Positions 42,843 through 50,001 of a stretch of DNA of 64,000 nucleotides are shown here, in pieces (positions within the stretch are counted from its first letter, which is position 1; the number at the start of each line of letters is the position of its first letter). The notes under the pieces are model-generated. The model worked only from the letters and a program-made list of their open reading frames with translations. It did no database searches and had not been told where the DNA came from. The position numbers and the translations under genes are program-made. Origin of the DNA: Rufibacter sp. LB8. Lineage in GTDB: Bacteria > Bacteroidota > Bacteroidia > Cytophagales > Hymenobacteraceae. The DNA lies in assembly GCF_014876185.1 (NCBI RefSeq), contig NZ_JADALJ010000001.1:1426001-1490000 (forward strand), given 5' to 3'.

Positions 42843-43532
42843 TTAAATGCTCTTCTCGCAATAACGGTGATGAATTCTTTGAACTTGTATTGCCTGAAAT
42901 ATTCCGCCCCTGCTAGCTTTGAAGCCGGATTGGTTTAGCTTCTCGGCAATGCCTAGCCAAGTCATTCGTTGATCCCGGTAAAGACAAATTAACTCGGCTG
43001 CCCTCCTGTTATTATCATTGGAGGCTGCTTTCTTTTTGATGGCCTCAACGCCAAGTTCCCTGCCGGTTTCAGTCAAATTATCCAGATTGCCCAATTGCTG
43101 GCCACGGGCTTTCAGTGCCTGAAGCGCAACCTTGGTGCGCTTGCTTATCTGCTCCCGCTCGTGCTGGGCCATGGTTCCCCATATACCGATGTTGAGCGTA
43201 TTCATCTCGGGGATGTCCAGGCACAGCCAGTTGATGTTATTCTTCTCTACCCTTTTCTTAAGCTGGAAAAGAAAGGCCACCTCCCTGCTCAACCGGTCCA
43301 ACTTGGCGATAATCAAAGTGGCGCTTTGCTTCTTGGCCGCCAAAATGGCCTGCTCCAGCAGTGGGCGGTCGTCATTCTTGCCGGACTCATGCTCGGTGAA
43401 CTCCCGGATGATGCCGTCTGGGTTTTTGGTGAAGGAGATGACGGCGGCGCGCTGGGCCTCCAGGCCAAGGCCGCTCCTGCCCTGCTTGGCGGTCGACACC
43501 CGGTAGTAGGCGATGTACTTCTGATACTCCAT
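42843..43532 (-). CDS. Serine recombinase (resolvase/invertase)
   Basis: A 229-residue small serine recombinase. YYRVSTAKQGRSGLGLEAQ holds the catalytic serine near 13; AKLDRLSREVAFLFQL is the second conserved part, and TMAQHEREQISKRTK leads to the long helix. The C-terminal part (about 160-229) forms an HTH-like DNA-binding region with WLGIAEKLNQSGFKASRGG. Such enzymes resolve or invert DNA segments of plasmids and transposons. The ATATATATAT run just upstream of the start may be part of its promoter. No res-like inverted sites were identified. Confidence 0.88.
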   Translation of the reverse strand: MEYQKYIAYYRVSTAKQGRSGLGLEAQRAAVISFTKNPDGIIREFTEHESGKNDDRPLLEQAILAAKKQSATLIIAKLDRLSREVAFLFQLKKRVEKNNINWLCLDIPEMNTLNIGIWGTMAQHEREQISKRTKVALQALKARGQQLGNLDNLTETGRELGVEAIKKKAASNDNNRRAAELICLYRDQRMTWLGIAEKLNQSGFKASRGGIFQAIQVQRIHHRYCEKSI

Positions 43533-44664
43533 ATATATATAAGAGTGGCTGTTGGAATTTCAGGTGCTGTTTTGCAATTGCAAAAACATATGACTTTTCT
43601 CCCCTGCCGCCCATTTCATTTTTTCTTTTTTGCTAAGTTACCCCCTATTTTACAGCTCAGCAACGAACGTTCCTGAGCTGTAATATTGAATATAAGGATC
43701 TTAATTGTAACTAAATTCTTTACAAGATTTGCGAGACTCTATAGGTTGCCAAGCCATATTCTCAATTGAAGGAAGACTGTCTTTTTGAGTTTTTTATATG
43801 GCATCTATATGGTGGTACCCTCATATATTTTTAACCAAAGCTTTGTAAGGAAACAGGTTACTCAACAAAATTTTTATAGCACCTGAATAGTTTGGATCCA
43901 ACGCAAAATGTTGGATGATTAGCTATGTCATGCCCGTCAAGTTTTATTACGTCAATCAGTAAATTCTACCTTTCATAAATATTTCCATCAGGAACAAAAG
44001 CTTGGTTAAGGCCAATCTTCAAACTGGATTTACCATATCCATCCTTAATGCTTTCATCATTTGAGAAGCGAATTTATTTTACCAGCTAAGCGAACACCAG
44101 TGTGTTCGGCAAGATGTATTTTTGTCCACAAAAATGCCCTATGACCCTATCGGGCAAGGGCGGAAACCGCTGCGGAACTTGCGGTTTCTGACTTCTGAAA
44201 AGCGAGATTTCCTCTAAGGCTTTTAGGGTGTTAAAGGGTAAACACCCTCATGCCCAGGCATGAACTCAAGCGCTCCTTTAAAGGTGCAGCTAAGTCACAT
44301 ACCCCTTCCATGATACTTCCTTTTACCCTACCCAGGCGAGGGCCGTGGAAATATGGAAAACCCTCGGCCGGGTTTCCCACATTCCCACAGCTTGGCGGTG
44401 GTAACTGCATTCTCTCTTTGGATAAAGGTGGGAGACTCCTCTCACCAGCGGCTTTCCCTTATGGCTCCTAAGCGAGAGGAAAGGGCATTCATTCCGGCGC
44501 GAAGTTAGCCCGTGGTCCGGACACGGGACAAGGTAGTACAGACAAAATGGGTATCCCCTGCCGGGGTCCCTCCGCATTTTCTCTGTCTCCACCTTGCCCT
44601 AAGTCCGCCCCGCGGGCAAGTGGGGCACCATAATCAATTCCCTAACCTTTAAACGCGAACGATT
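43533..44664. other. Non-coding region with a structured leader upstream of radC
   Basis: 1.1 kb without an intact gene. The left part (to about 44080) is A/T-rich; on the minus strand it has a decayed frame at 43858-44073 with one in-frame stop. The right part has a run of stem-loops, including CGAACACC/GTGTTCG type (44092-44109), GAAACCGC/GCGGTTTC (44163-44190) and GGGTGTT/AACACCC (44227-44248), then further GC-rich pairs to about 44620. A structured RNA is possible. Confidence 0.45.
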
Positions 44665-45135
44665 ATGGAAACGACAGCCAGGAAATCCGTGAATCACAGA
44701 GTGGCCGAAGTGAAGCTCACCTACCGCTCAAAAGTTAAACCCGATGAAAGACCCAAGGTCACCTGCTCCACCGACATCTATGATCTCCTCAAGGGGAACT
44801 GGGACAATGGGAAGCTGGAGTTCGTGGAGCAATTCAAGGTGCTGCTGCTCAACCGGGCCAACAAGGTGCTGGGTCTCTACGAGCTCTCCACCGGAGGCGT
44901 CGCGGGAACGGTGGCCGACCCCAAGCTCATCTTCGTGGCCGCGCTCAAGGCCTGCGCCTCGGCCATCGTCCTCTGCCACAACCACCCCTCCGGAAACCTT
45001 ACCCCCAGCGCGGCGGACATCCAACTTACCAAGAAGATCAAGGAAGGAGGCAGCCTCCTGGACATCGCCGTTCTGGACCACCTGATCCTCACCAGCGAGG
45101 AATACTACTCCTTCGCGGACGAAGGGCTCTTATGA
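44665..45135 (+). CDS. RadC family JAB-domain protein
   Basis: A 156-residue protein with the RadC JAB/MPN fold. The metal motif is complete: ILCHNHPSG-type LCHNHPSGNLTPSAADIQLT near 107-126. The N-terminal helix-hairpin-helix part of chromosomal RadC is missing, as in the short forms carried by plasmids, ICEs and phages. The function is unknown despite the old DNA-repair name. The gene is much richer in G+C than the flanking DNA. A long structured leader lies upstream. Confidence 0.88.
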   Translation: METTARKSVNHRVAEVKLTYRSKVKPDERPKVTCSTDIYDLLKGNWDNGKLEFVEQFKVLLLNRANKVLGLYELSTGGVAGTVADPKLIFVAALKACASAIVLCHNHPSGNLTPSAADIQLTKKIKEGGSLLDIAVLDHLILTSEEYYSFADEGLL

Positions 45136-45546
45136 GCCCTTTTTTTGCCCTTCCAAGAGAAGGCCACACTAACACCGCACATCCAGTAGTCAGTCTCCAT
45201 TGAATATTCAATCCTTACATCTTGGCAGTGGCCTGAATCATGGGCCTTGCCTTCTGCATAGGTTTATGCAAATGTCGTAATTCTCAATATAATTATTTTA
45301 AAGCCAAGTGAAAACTTGTATACCAAGGTCCCAAGGCTTACATATTGTTGCGATGAACAGAATTAATTGATGGAATTGCCTCCGAACCACAAACAGATTA
45401 CAATGTATTTTTCTAATTCTTAGAGCTTGTCGCAATAGGGACAATCACGTGTAGGCCATAGGCTAATAAGAAATAAGCTTCAGACGGATAAGTTAATATA
45501 ATGATAAAGGTCTTATAAAAAATACAAGCAATACGTTTGCTTTTTA

Positions 45547-45554
45547 TATCTTTG
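45547..45554 (+). promoter_or_regulatory. -7 promoter box upstream of the RT unit
   Basis: A perfect TATCTTTG. A transcript from about 45562 would cover the small peptide, the stem-loop and the RT. No good -33 box at the normal spacing. Confidence 0.5.
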
Positions 45555-45653
45555 AATCTATAGTACAGGTGATAGGTAGAGCTGGACAGCACGTTTTTTC
45601 CAATACTGCTTATCAAGACATACGTTGATAAGGATAACGCATTCCATATAACA

Positions 45654-45749
45654 ATGCAGAAACACCAGTTTCTTCCAACAGATACAACAATATATATCTG
45701 GCTACTGTTATTAGGTACTTTATTATTGATCTCTTTAGCATGGCATTAA
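45654..45749 (+). CDS. Possible 31-residue single-membrane peptide
   Basis: A short frame: MQKHQFLPTDTT, then one hydrophobic helix IYIWLLLLGTLLLISLAW and a final His. It is downstream of a -7 box and upstream of the RT. No strong ribosome binding site is close; an AGGAT lies 18-22 bp upstream. The hydrophobic helix with a short polar N-terminus is like type I toxins. The A/T-rich DNA makes a chance frame possible. Confidence 0.35.
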   Translation: MQKHQFLPTDTTIYIWLLLLGTLLLISLAWH

Positions 45750-45800
45750 TCTGTGTTATGTGTGAAGTTATGAATAATATTCTTCCCGGCTTGAAGGGGT

Positions 45801-45831
45801 GATACTCTGAGTTTAACGTCAGGAGAGTATC
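45801..45831 (+). ncRNA. Stem-loop in the RT leader (candidate RNA element)
   Basis: Perfect 8-bp stem GATACTCT/AGAGTATC around a 15-base loop whose ends can also pair (CTGA/TCAG), giving two alternative folds. It lies 84 bp before the RT start. Candidate part of a non-coding RNA used by the RT. Confidence 0.4.
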
Positions 45832-45914
45832 GTGTTATGCATGTGCTGTCCCATTAAGTCAGCTTGCTCCGCGCCACTACCTATCCCTGTATTATAGTTT
45901 TTTGAAGGAAAGCC

Positions 45915-47420
45915 GTGACTAAGAAAGACTGGTTCAGATTAAAAAGGTACCCCCACATCGGCACACCGTTAGTGCCTTCGGATAGAAATTGGGTATATGA
46001 CTATGTAAAAAACCCTGACAAAATAAAAAGTCACGCTTTTTTCCCCTTCATTCATAAAACAATTACCGTACGCAAATTCAGGAGGGAAAAGCAACCCGAT
46101 GGGTCACGTAGTGAGTTCAGGAAACCGAGCCAGAAGGTAAGGCATATCTATTATGCCAATCACCTAGACTCTAATATTTATGGTTTCTACGCCAATAAGC
46201 TATCTTCTGCCTATGAAGCAAGGCTCAGAGAATTAGAACTGGAGGACTGTGTTACCGCATACAGGAGGATCCCATTAAATCCGGCTAACCCCAAGTCAAG
46301 GAACAAATGCAATATCGATTTTGCATCTGAGGTTTTCGAGTTCATTAAAGGAAGCGGTAACGATGAGCTAGTGGCAATTACCTTTGATATCAAAAGCTTC
46401 TTTGACAACCTTAACCATAAGTACCTGAAGAAGGCATGGCGCGGCGTAGTCGGTAAAGGTTTAGACTTAGATGATGACCACTACAATGTCTTCAGGAATA
46501 TCACGAAGTTCTCTTTTGTCGAGGAACGTGATATTTTCTCTGAGTTCAAAAATGAGATTATTATAGAAACGAAGTCTAAGCTTCAAAAGAAGGGTAAAGT
46601 TACCCGGAGAAAATACCTGAAGAACAGGGGTGCTGTCGCCTTTTGTACCAAGGACGTCATATCAGATAGAATCAGGGAGAAGAACCTGATAAAAAGCAAT
46701 AAGTACTCAGACAGCTCCAGAGGTCAGCTTAGAGAAAAAGGCATTCCGCAAGGCTCACCCATCAGCTCTGTTCTGGCAAACATTTACCTGCTGAACTTCG
46801 ACCATGAAATCAACACATTGATTAAGCAGTTTAATGGTATGTACAGGCGATACTCTGATGACATGGTGGTAGTCTGTGAAGCCCAGTACGAGCAGGCGGT
46901 AATTGATCTGCTAAACTTCGAAATCGGAAAATGCCAACTTTGTTTCCAGTCAGACAAAACCCAGGTTTTCAGATTCAGTAAAATTGAAAACAGGTATAAC
47001 TGCCAGGAGAAAAACCTTCAAACCGGTAGCCTGCAGTCGAACACTAAATTCGAGTATCTGGGGTTCTCCTTCGACGGCAAACACACTTACCTGAAAACCG
47101 CAAGTCTAGCGTCCTACTACCGGAAACTGAAGAGAAGCGTCAGAAGAGGGAAATTCTTCTCCAGATTCGGCAACGAGAAAAATAGGCAGGAAATTTTTAA
47201 GCGAAGACTGTACAAAAAGTACACGTATTTAGGAGCAGGCAGGAAAAGGGTTTATAAGAGGGATCCGCTTCATAGCAACAGGTGGAAGGTTTCCCACAAA
47301 TACGATTGGGGCAACTATATCTCATACGCCGGAATGGCTGCCAACATTATTCCTGACAACAAAATTGCTAGTCAGGTATCCAGGCATTGGAAGAAGGTTC
47401 ATGCACTCCTCAAGGCTTAA
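45915..47420 (+). CDS. Reverse transcriptase, probably of the defence-associated (DRT/UG) type
   Basis: A 501-residue reverse transcriptase. Palm motifs are clear: FDIKSFFDNL (157-166, motif A), GIPQGSPISS (276-285) and the catalytic YSDD (313-316), an unusual form of YADD, then FEYLGFSFDG. The N-terminal part (WFRLKRYPHIGTPLV ... YANHLDSNIYGFYANKL) has no maturase, endonuclease or integrase domain. Retron signatures (VTG) and DGR features are not seen, so it fits the 'unknown group' defence RTs; class 2 is possible but not proven. The start is GTG with a good AAGGAA site 4 bases before it. The upstream leader is candidate template RNA. No partner gene follows on this strand. Confidence 0.82.
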   Translation: MTKKDWFRLKRYPHIGTPLVPSDRNWVYDYVKNPDKIKSHAFFPFIHKTITVRKFRREKQPDGSRSEFRKPSQKVRHIYYANHLDSNIYGFYANKLSSAYEARLRELELEDCVTAYRRIPLNPANPKSRNKCNIDFASEVFEFIKGSGNDELVAITFDIKSFFDNLNHKYLKKAWRGVVGKGLDLDDDHYNVFRNITKFSFVEERDIFSEFKNEIIIETKSKLQKKGKVTRRKYLKNRGAVAFCTKDVISDRIREKNLIKSNKYSDSSRGQLREKGIPQGSPISSVLANIYLLNFDHEINTLIKQFNGMYRRYSDDMVVVCEAQYEQAVIDLLNFEIGKCQLCFQSDKTQVFRFSKIENRYNCQEKNLQTGSLQSNTKFEYLGFSFDGKHTYLKTASLASYYRKLKRSVRRGKFFSRFGNEKNRQEIFKRRLYKKYTYLGAGRKRVYKRDPLHSNRWKVSHKYDWGNYISYAGMAANIIPDNKIASQVSRHWKKVHALLKA

Positions 47421-47454
47421 CTATAAAACAGGTTGTATCAAGGCAGCAAATAAC

Positions 47455-48282
47455 CTAGGTAAAGAAGCTTTTCACCTTCCCGTCAAACACCTGCCGCGTT
47501 ACCCCAAGCAACTTCCCTACCCGCTCGAACAGAAGCTCACGTACATTCGGACTGATACTGTACCCTGGCTCGTACCGGGCTTTCAGGTAGGCATCCTCCA
47601 GTTGGTGCACCAGTTGCTTTTCTGCGGGGGTGTCTCGGGGAAAGACGGAATATAGCTGTGGGGTACAGCGTCTGCTATGCTTGATGAGGGCTTTGATGGA
47701 GTGGGTATGAGGCGCTTTGTCCATCAGCGAGTGCAGTATCGCCCGGTAGGCCATCTCGGCTGCCTGGTGCAGCAGAAAAATCCCGATAACCTCATGTGCA
47801 CAGCTTTGGGCACTGACATAAAAGGCCAGGGCCTTGCCGTAGCTTTCCTCAAACTTCAGGGTGGCCTGCTCCCTCAGGGCCTGCAAAAGGTGCTGGGGCG
47901 TAACAGGCAATGGGCTATCCCCACTATTATATACCAGCCTGTTTGGTGTGCAAGAAAGTGAATAATGGATATGCCCCTGCGCTAGTGCCGCGCTGACGGC
48001 GTCTGAGCGGTGGAGCGAGCAGACAACCTGGTGGCTACGCAGGTTGGAGAACTCCACCAGCCCCTGGTGCTCGGCGAAAAGGATGTGGCTCCTGCAGGGC
48101 ACCACCACCAGCAGGTCTACATACCCAGTGGCTCCTGCCCCATCTAAGGTGGGATGGTTGAGCAGAAAAATCTTCTCGGGCTGCACTGTCTCTGCCAGAA
48201 AAGCGATAATCTCCCGCACTACACCCGTAAGGACAGAGCGGGTATGGTCACAGAGTCCCAGTGATTCAACCTTGCCTGCCAT
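47455..48282 (-). CDS. Nucleotidyltransferase-like and HEPN-domain protein
   Basis: A 275-residue cytoplasmic protein in two parts. The N-terminal part (about 20-110) has a nucleotidyltransferase-like outline (EKIFLLNHPTLDGAGATGYVDLLVVVP) with degraded active-site residues. The C-terminal part (about 130-255) looks like a HEPN domain: FYVSAQSCAHEVIGIFLLHQAAEMAYRAILHSLMDK, then HSIKALI and DAYLKARYEPGYS. The HEPN RNase motif R-x4-6-H is not clear, so nuclease activity is open. MNT-HEPN pairs act as toxin-antitoxin modules; here both lie in one chain. It converges on the RT gene from the other strand. Confidence 0.65.
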   Translation of the reverse strand: MAGKVESLGLCDHTRSVLTGVVREIIAFLAETVQPEKIFLLNHPTLDGAGATGYVDLLVVVPCRSHILFAEHQGLVEFSNLRSHQVVCSLHRSDAVSAALAQGHIHYSLSCTPNRLVYNSGDSPLPVTPQHLLQALREQATLKFEESYGKALAFYVSAQSCAHEVIGIFLLHQAAEMAYRAILHSLMDKAPHTHSIKALIKHSRRCTPQLYSVFPRDTPAEKQLVHQLEDAYLKARYEPGYSISPNVRELLFERVGKLLGVTRQVFDGKVKSFFT

Positions 48283-48359
48283 AATTTTGTATAAAAGGCC
48301 GTTAAGATGCAGTAGGGTGCTATTAAGAGTGGCATTAGGACTGCGGCCTGAGCCGGTTT

Positions 48360-48626
48360 CTACTCAAACTCTTCGTCCGCTTTATGCCAGCCCTGGGTGT
48401 CTCTTTGCGCTGTATCCAATACCTCAGTGAGCTTGCAGAGGTCAGACATCATGATAGGGAATCTGTGTGGCAGCCCTGTTTTGTTATACATGAGGTAATC
48501 TAGCAATAACACGCGCAGGGTTCGGTTTAACCGGCCCGGCGGAACCTCTTCCAGAAAGGTCAGAAAATCCTGGCGCAAATCTGGCGAGAGTGCTTTGACT
48601 ACCTTAGGCGGTTGCTGATTCTTCAT
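48360..48626 (-). CDS. Small hypothetical protein
   Basis: An 88-residue protein with no known family. It is helical and charged, with no signal or membrane segment. Its start overlaps the end of the next gene upstream by 23 bp, so they are translated together. A possible small regulatory partner of the 220-residue protein. Confidence 0.55.
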   Translation of the reverse strand: MKNQQPPKVVKALSPDLRQDFLTFLEEVPPGRLNRTLRVLLLDYLMYNKTGLPHRFPIMMSDLCKLTEVLDTAQRDTQGWHKADEEFE

Positions 48627-49266
48627 GGTGTACGCCTGTTAGTATTACTTGCTCTTTCCCTTCTAGGCTGGCGCTCATGCAATAGGCCATCTCCAACAGT
48701 TTCTCCAACAGCTCGTAATGCACGAGCAGGTTGTGGTTCTCCGTTTCCTCGAAAAGGCTCGCCCGGCGCAGGGCGTACTCCGTCCAATCGTCTAACAAAG
48801 CTTTCCAGCCTGACAGGGGCATGGCGTTGAAGAATACTTTCATCACCAGGTATGGGTTCTCCATTTCCCGTAACCGGAGCAGCCGGATACGGCCACCATG
48901 CGCTGCCTGAAGCTGTTCCCGTTCCCCCTGCACCTGCCTTTGGTCTTGCCACCACTCCTCCGATGCGGGCGCAAAGGACGGTAGAGTCACCTGGCCGTCC
49001 CTTGCTTCTTTCTCCCTTAGCAGCAGCCAGCAGGCCTCCATCAGTCTTTCCAGCATTTTCTGCAGGAAAGGGGCGTCTCCGGGCTGGGGCAGCATGGGCC
49101 AACCCAGTCTGGTAGTGGCTGCTTTCAGGTATTGCCACAAATCCAGACGAAGATTCTCCAGGGAGCTGATGCTGAACAACAGAAAGATAACCAAGACAGG
49201 TTCTTCCCGCTCCTCTTCCGACAGGTGAATAATCCCATCAAGCATGTTTGTTTTCACAGGGTGCAT
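48604..49266 (-). CDS. Hypothetical helical protein
   Basis: A 220-residue helical protein with no recognised domain. Leu-rich and Glu-rich throughout; the middle (about 95-135) has a charged coiled-coil-like segment. An alternative start lies seven codons later (MLDGIIHL, 49245). It is divergent from the XRE regulator gene, 122 bp away, and overlaps the 88-residue gene downstream. Codon use is rich in G+C. It may be controlled by the XRE protein. Confidence 0.6.
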   Translation of the reverse strand: MHPVKTNMLDGIIHLSEEEREEPVLVIFLLFSISSLENLRLDLWQYLKAATTRLGWPMLPQPGDAPFLQKMLERLMEACWLLLREKEARDGQVTLPSFAPASEEWWQDQRQVQGEREQLQAAHGGRIRLLRLREMENPYLVMKVFFNAMPLSGWKALLDDWTEYALRRASLFEETENHNLLVHYELLEKLLEMAYCMSASLEGKEQVILTGVHHEESATA

Positions 49267-49375
49267 AGGCTTGCCTCTTTAGTTTACTTGAATATGGCGC
49301 TTTGCCTCCGTGTACCGAACCCATACCGCGGGTATTCTACCAGCAGCGGTGTTTTTCTTACTCACCTGAAAACCC

Positions 49376-49383
49376 TATATTTG
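49376..49383 (+). promoter_or_regulatory. -7 box directly before the XRE gene
   Basis: A perfect TATATTTG ending 5 bp before the ATG. The predicted transcription start falls at or next to the ATG, so the mRNA may be leaderless. Confidence 0.55.
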
Positions 49384-49388
49384 GCACT

Positions 49389-49784
49389 ATGGAAACGACT
49401 ATGAAACCAGCACATATTGGCCGTAAGATCAGCCGCATCCGGGAACTGCGAGGCATTAAGCAGGAAGTCCTGGCCCAGGAGCTGGGCGTGAGCCAGCAGA
49501 CAGTGTCCCGGATGGAAGCCAGCGAAACGGTGGAGGAAGATATACTGGCGAAAGTGGCTAAGATTTTAGGCGTTCAGCCTGAAGCCATTAAGAACTTTAG
49601 CGAAGAGGCGGTTTTTAATATTATCGGTAATACTTACCACGACAGCTCCACCTCATTACATTATCAGTGTACTTTCAATCCAATTGATAAAATTGTTGCC
49701 CTTTATGATGAAAAGATTGCTTTGTTGGAGCGACTTTTAGAGAGTGAGAGGGAGAAAACAGAGTTTTTGAAGGGACGAAACTAA
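49389..49784 (+). CDS. XRE family transcriptional regulator
   Basis: A 131-residue regulator. The Cro/C1-type helix-turn-helix is at about 9-65: KISRIRELRGIKQEVLAQELGVSQQTVSRMEASE. The C-terminal part (about 105-131) is a short coiled coil (DKIVALYDEKIALLERLLESERE), which would support dimers. The frame is open from 49302, but ATG at 49389 places the HTH normally. It is divergent from the 48604-48360 pair, the usual layout of a regulator and its target genes. Confidence 0.88.
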   Translation: METTMKPAHIGRKISRIRELRGIKQEVLAQELGVSQQTVSRMEASETVEEDILAKVAKILGVQPEAIKNFSEEAVFNIIGNTYHDSSTSLHYQCTFNPIDKIVALYDEKIALLERLLESEREKTEFLKGRN

Positions 49785-49802
49785 ACCAGACTAAGCTCTT
49801 AA

Positions 49803-49841
49803 ACTAAATGACTCTGCACTTTCAGTGCAGAGTCATTTAGT
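49803..49841. terminator. Perfect 18-bp inverted repeat after the XRE gene
   Basis: ACTAAATGACTCTGCACT and its exact complement around TTC. It is probably a terminator, but there is no clear T run on the plus strand until about 12 bp later. Confidence 0.65.
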
Positions 49842-49890
49842 ACATTAATTTTTCTTTATTAAATTGCACTTTATAATTTTAATTATTATT

Positions 49891-49988
49891 TATCACATAA
49901 CCATCACATAAGAAATCGCTGTTTTTAAGCATTTTAAGCAGTTTTTAACTTGATTCCGATCTACCTATCACATAACCATCACATAAGA
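49891..49988. repeat. Paired 23-bp direct repeats made of ATCACATAA units
   Basis: Two identical 23-bp copies (49891-49913 and 49966-49988), 75 bp apart. Each holds the unit ATCACATAA twice, 11 bp apart, so there are four units in all. They lie in A/T-rich DNA between convergent genes. Iteron-like or recombination sites are possible. Confidence 0.7.
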
Positions 49989-50001
49989 GCTATTTTAGTG
50001 A

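Larger units (their letters stand above)
45136..45914. other. Leader region between radC and the reverse transcriptase
   Basis: About 780 bp. It contains a -7 promoter box (45547-45554), a possible 31-residue membrane peptide (45654-45749), a stem-loop (45801-45831) and an AAGGAA ribosome binding site (45905-45910) before the RT start. No larger gene is credible. It could be the non-coding RNA or template region of a reverse transcriptase defence system. Confidence 0.5.

Noticed and set aside
43858-44073. Protein-like minus-strand frame with one in-frame stop (43976-43978)
   Set aside because: Composition looks like protein (for example KLDGHDIANHPTF), but it is short, interrupted and I recognise no family; kept only as a possible decayed gene.
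44284-44299. Possible tenth Crp-type site (GTGCAGCTAAGTCACA)
   Set aside because: Left arm does not match and no TTTG lies at the fixed distance; it sits in the structured leader.
45413-45616. 67-residue minus-strand frame in the RT leader
   Set aside because: A/T-rich chance frame without promoter or motif.
45915-47420. Group II intron or retron reverse transcriptase
   Set aside because: No maturase or endonuclease domain and no retron VTG motif; no msr/msd-like inverted repeats of the usual type were found.
49891-49988. CRISPR array
   Set aside because: Only two 23-bp copies with internal units of 9 bp, one 52-bp gap, and no cas genes.
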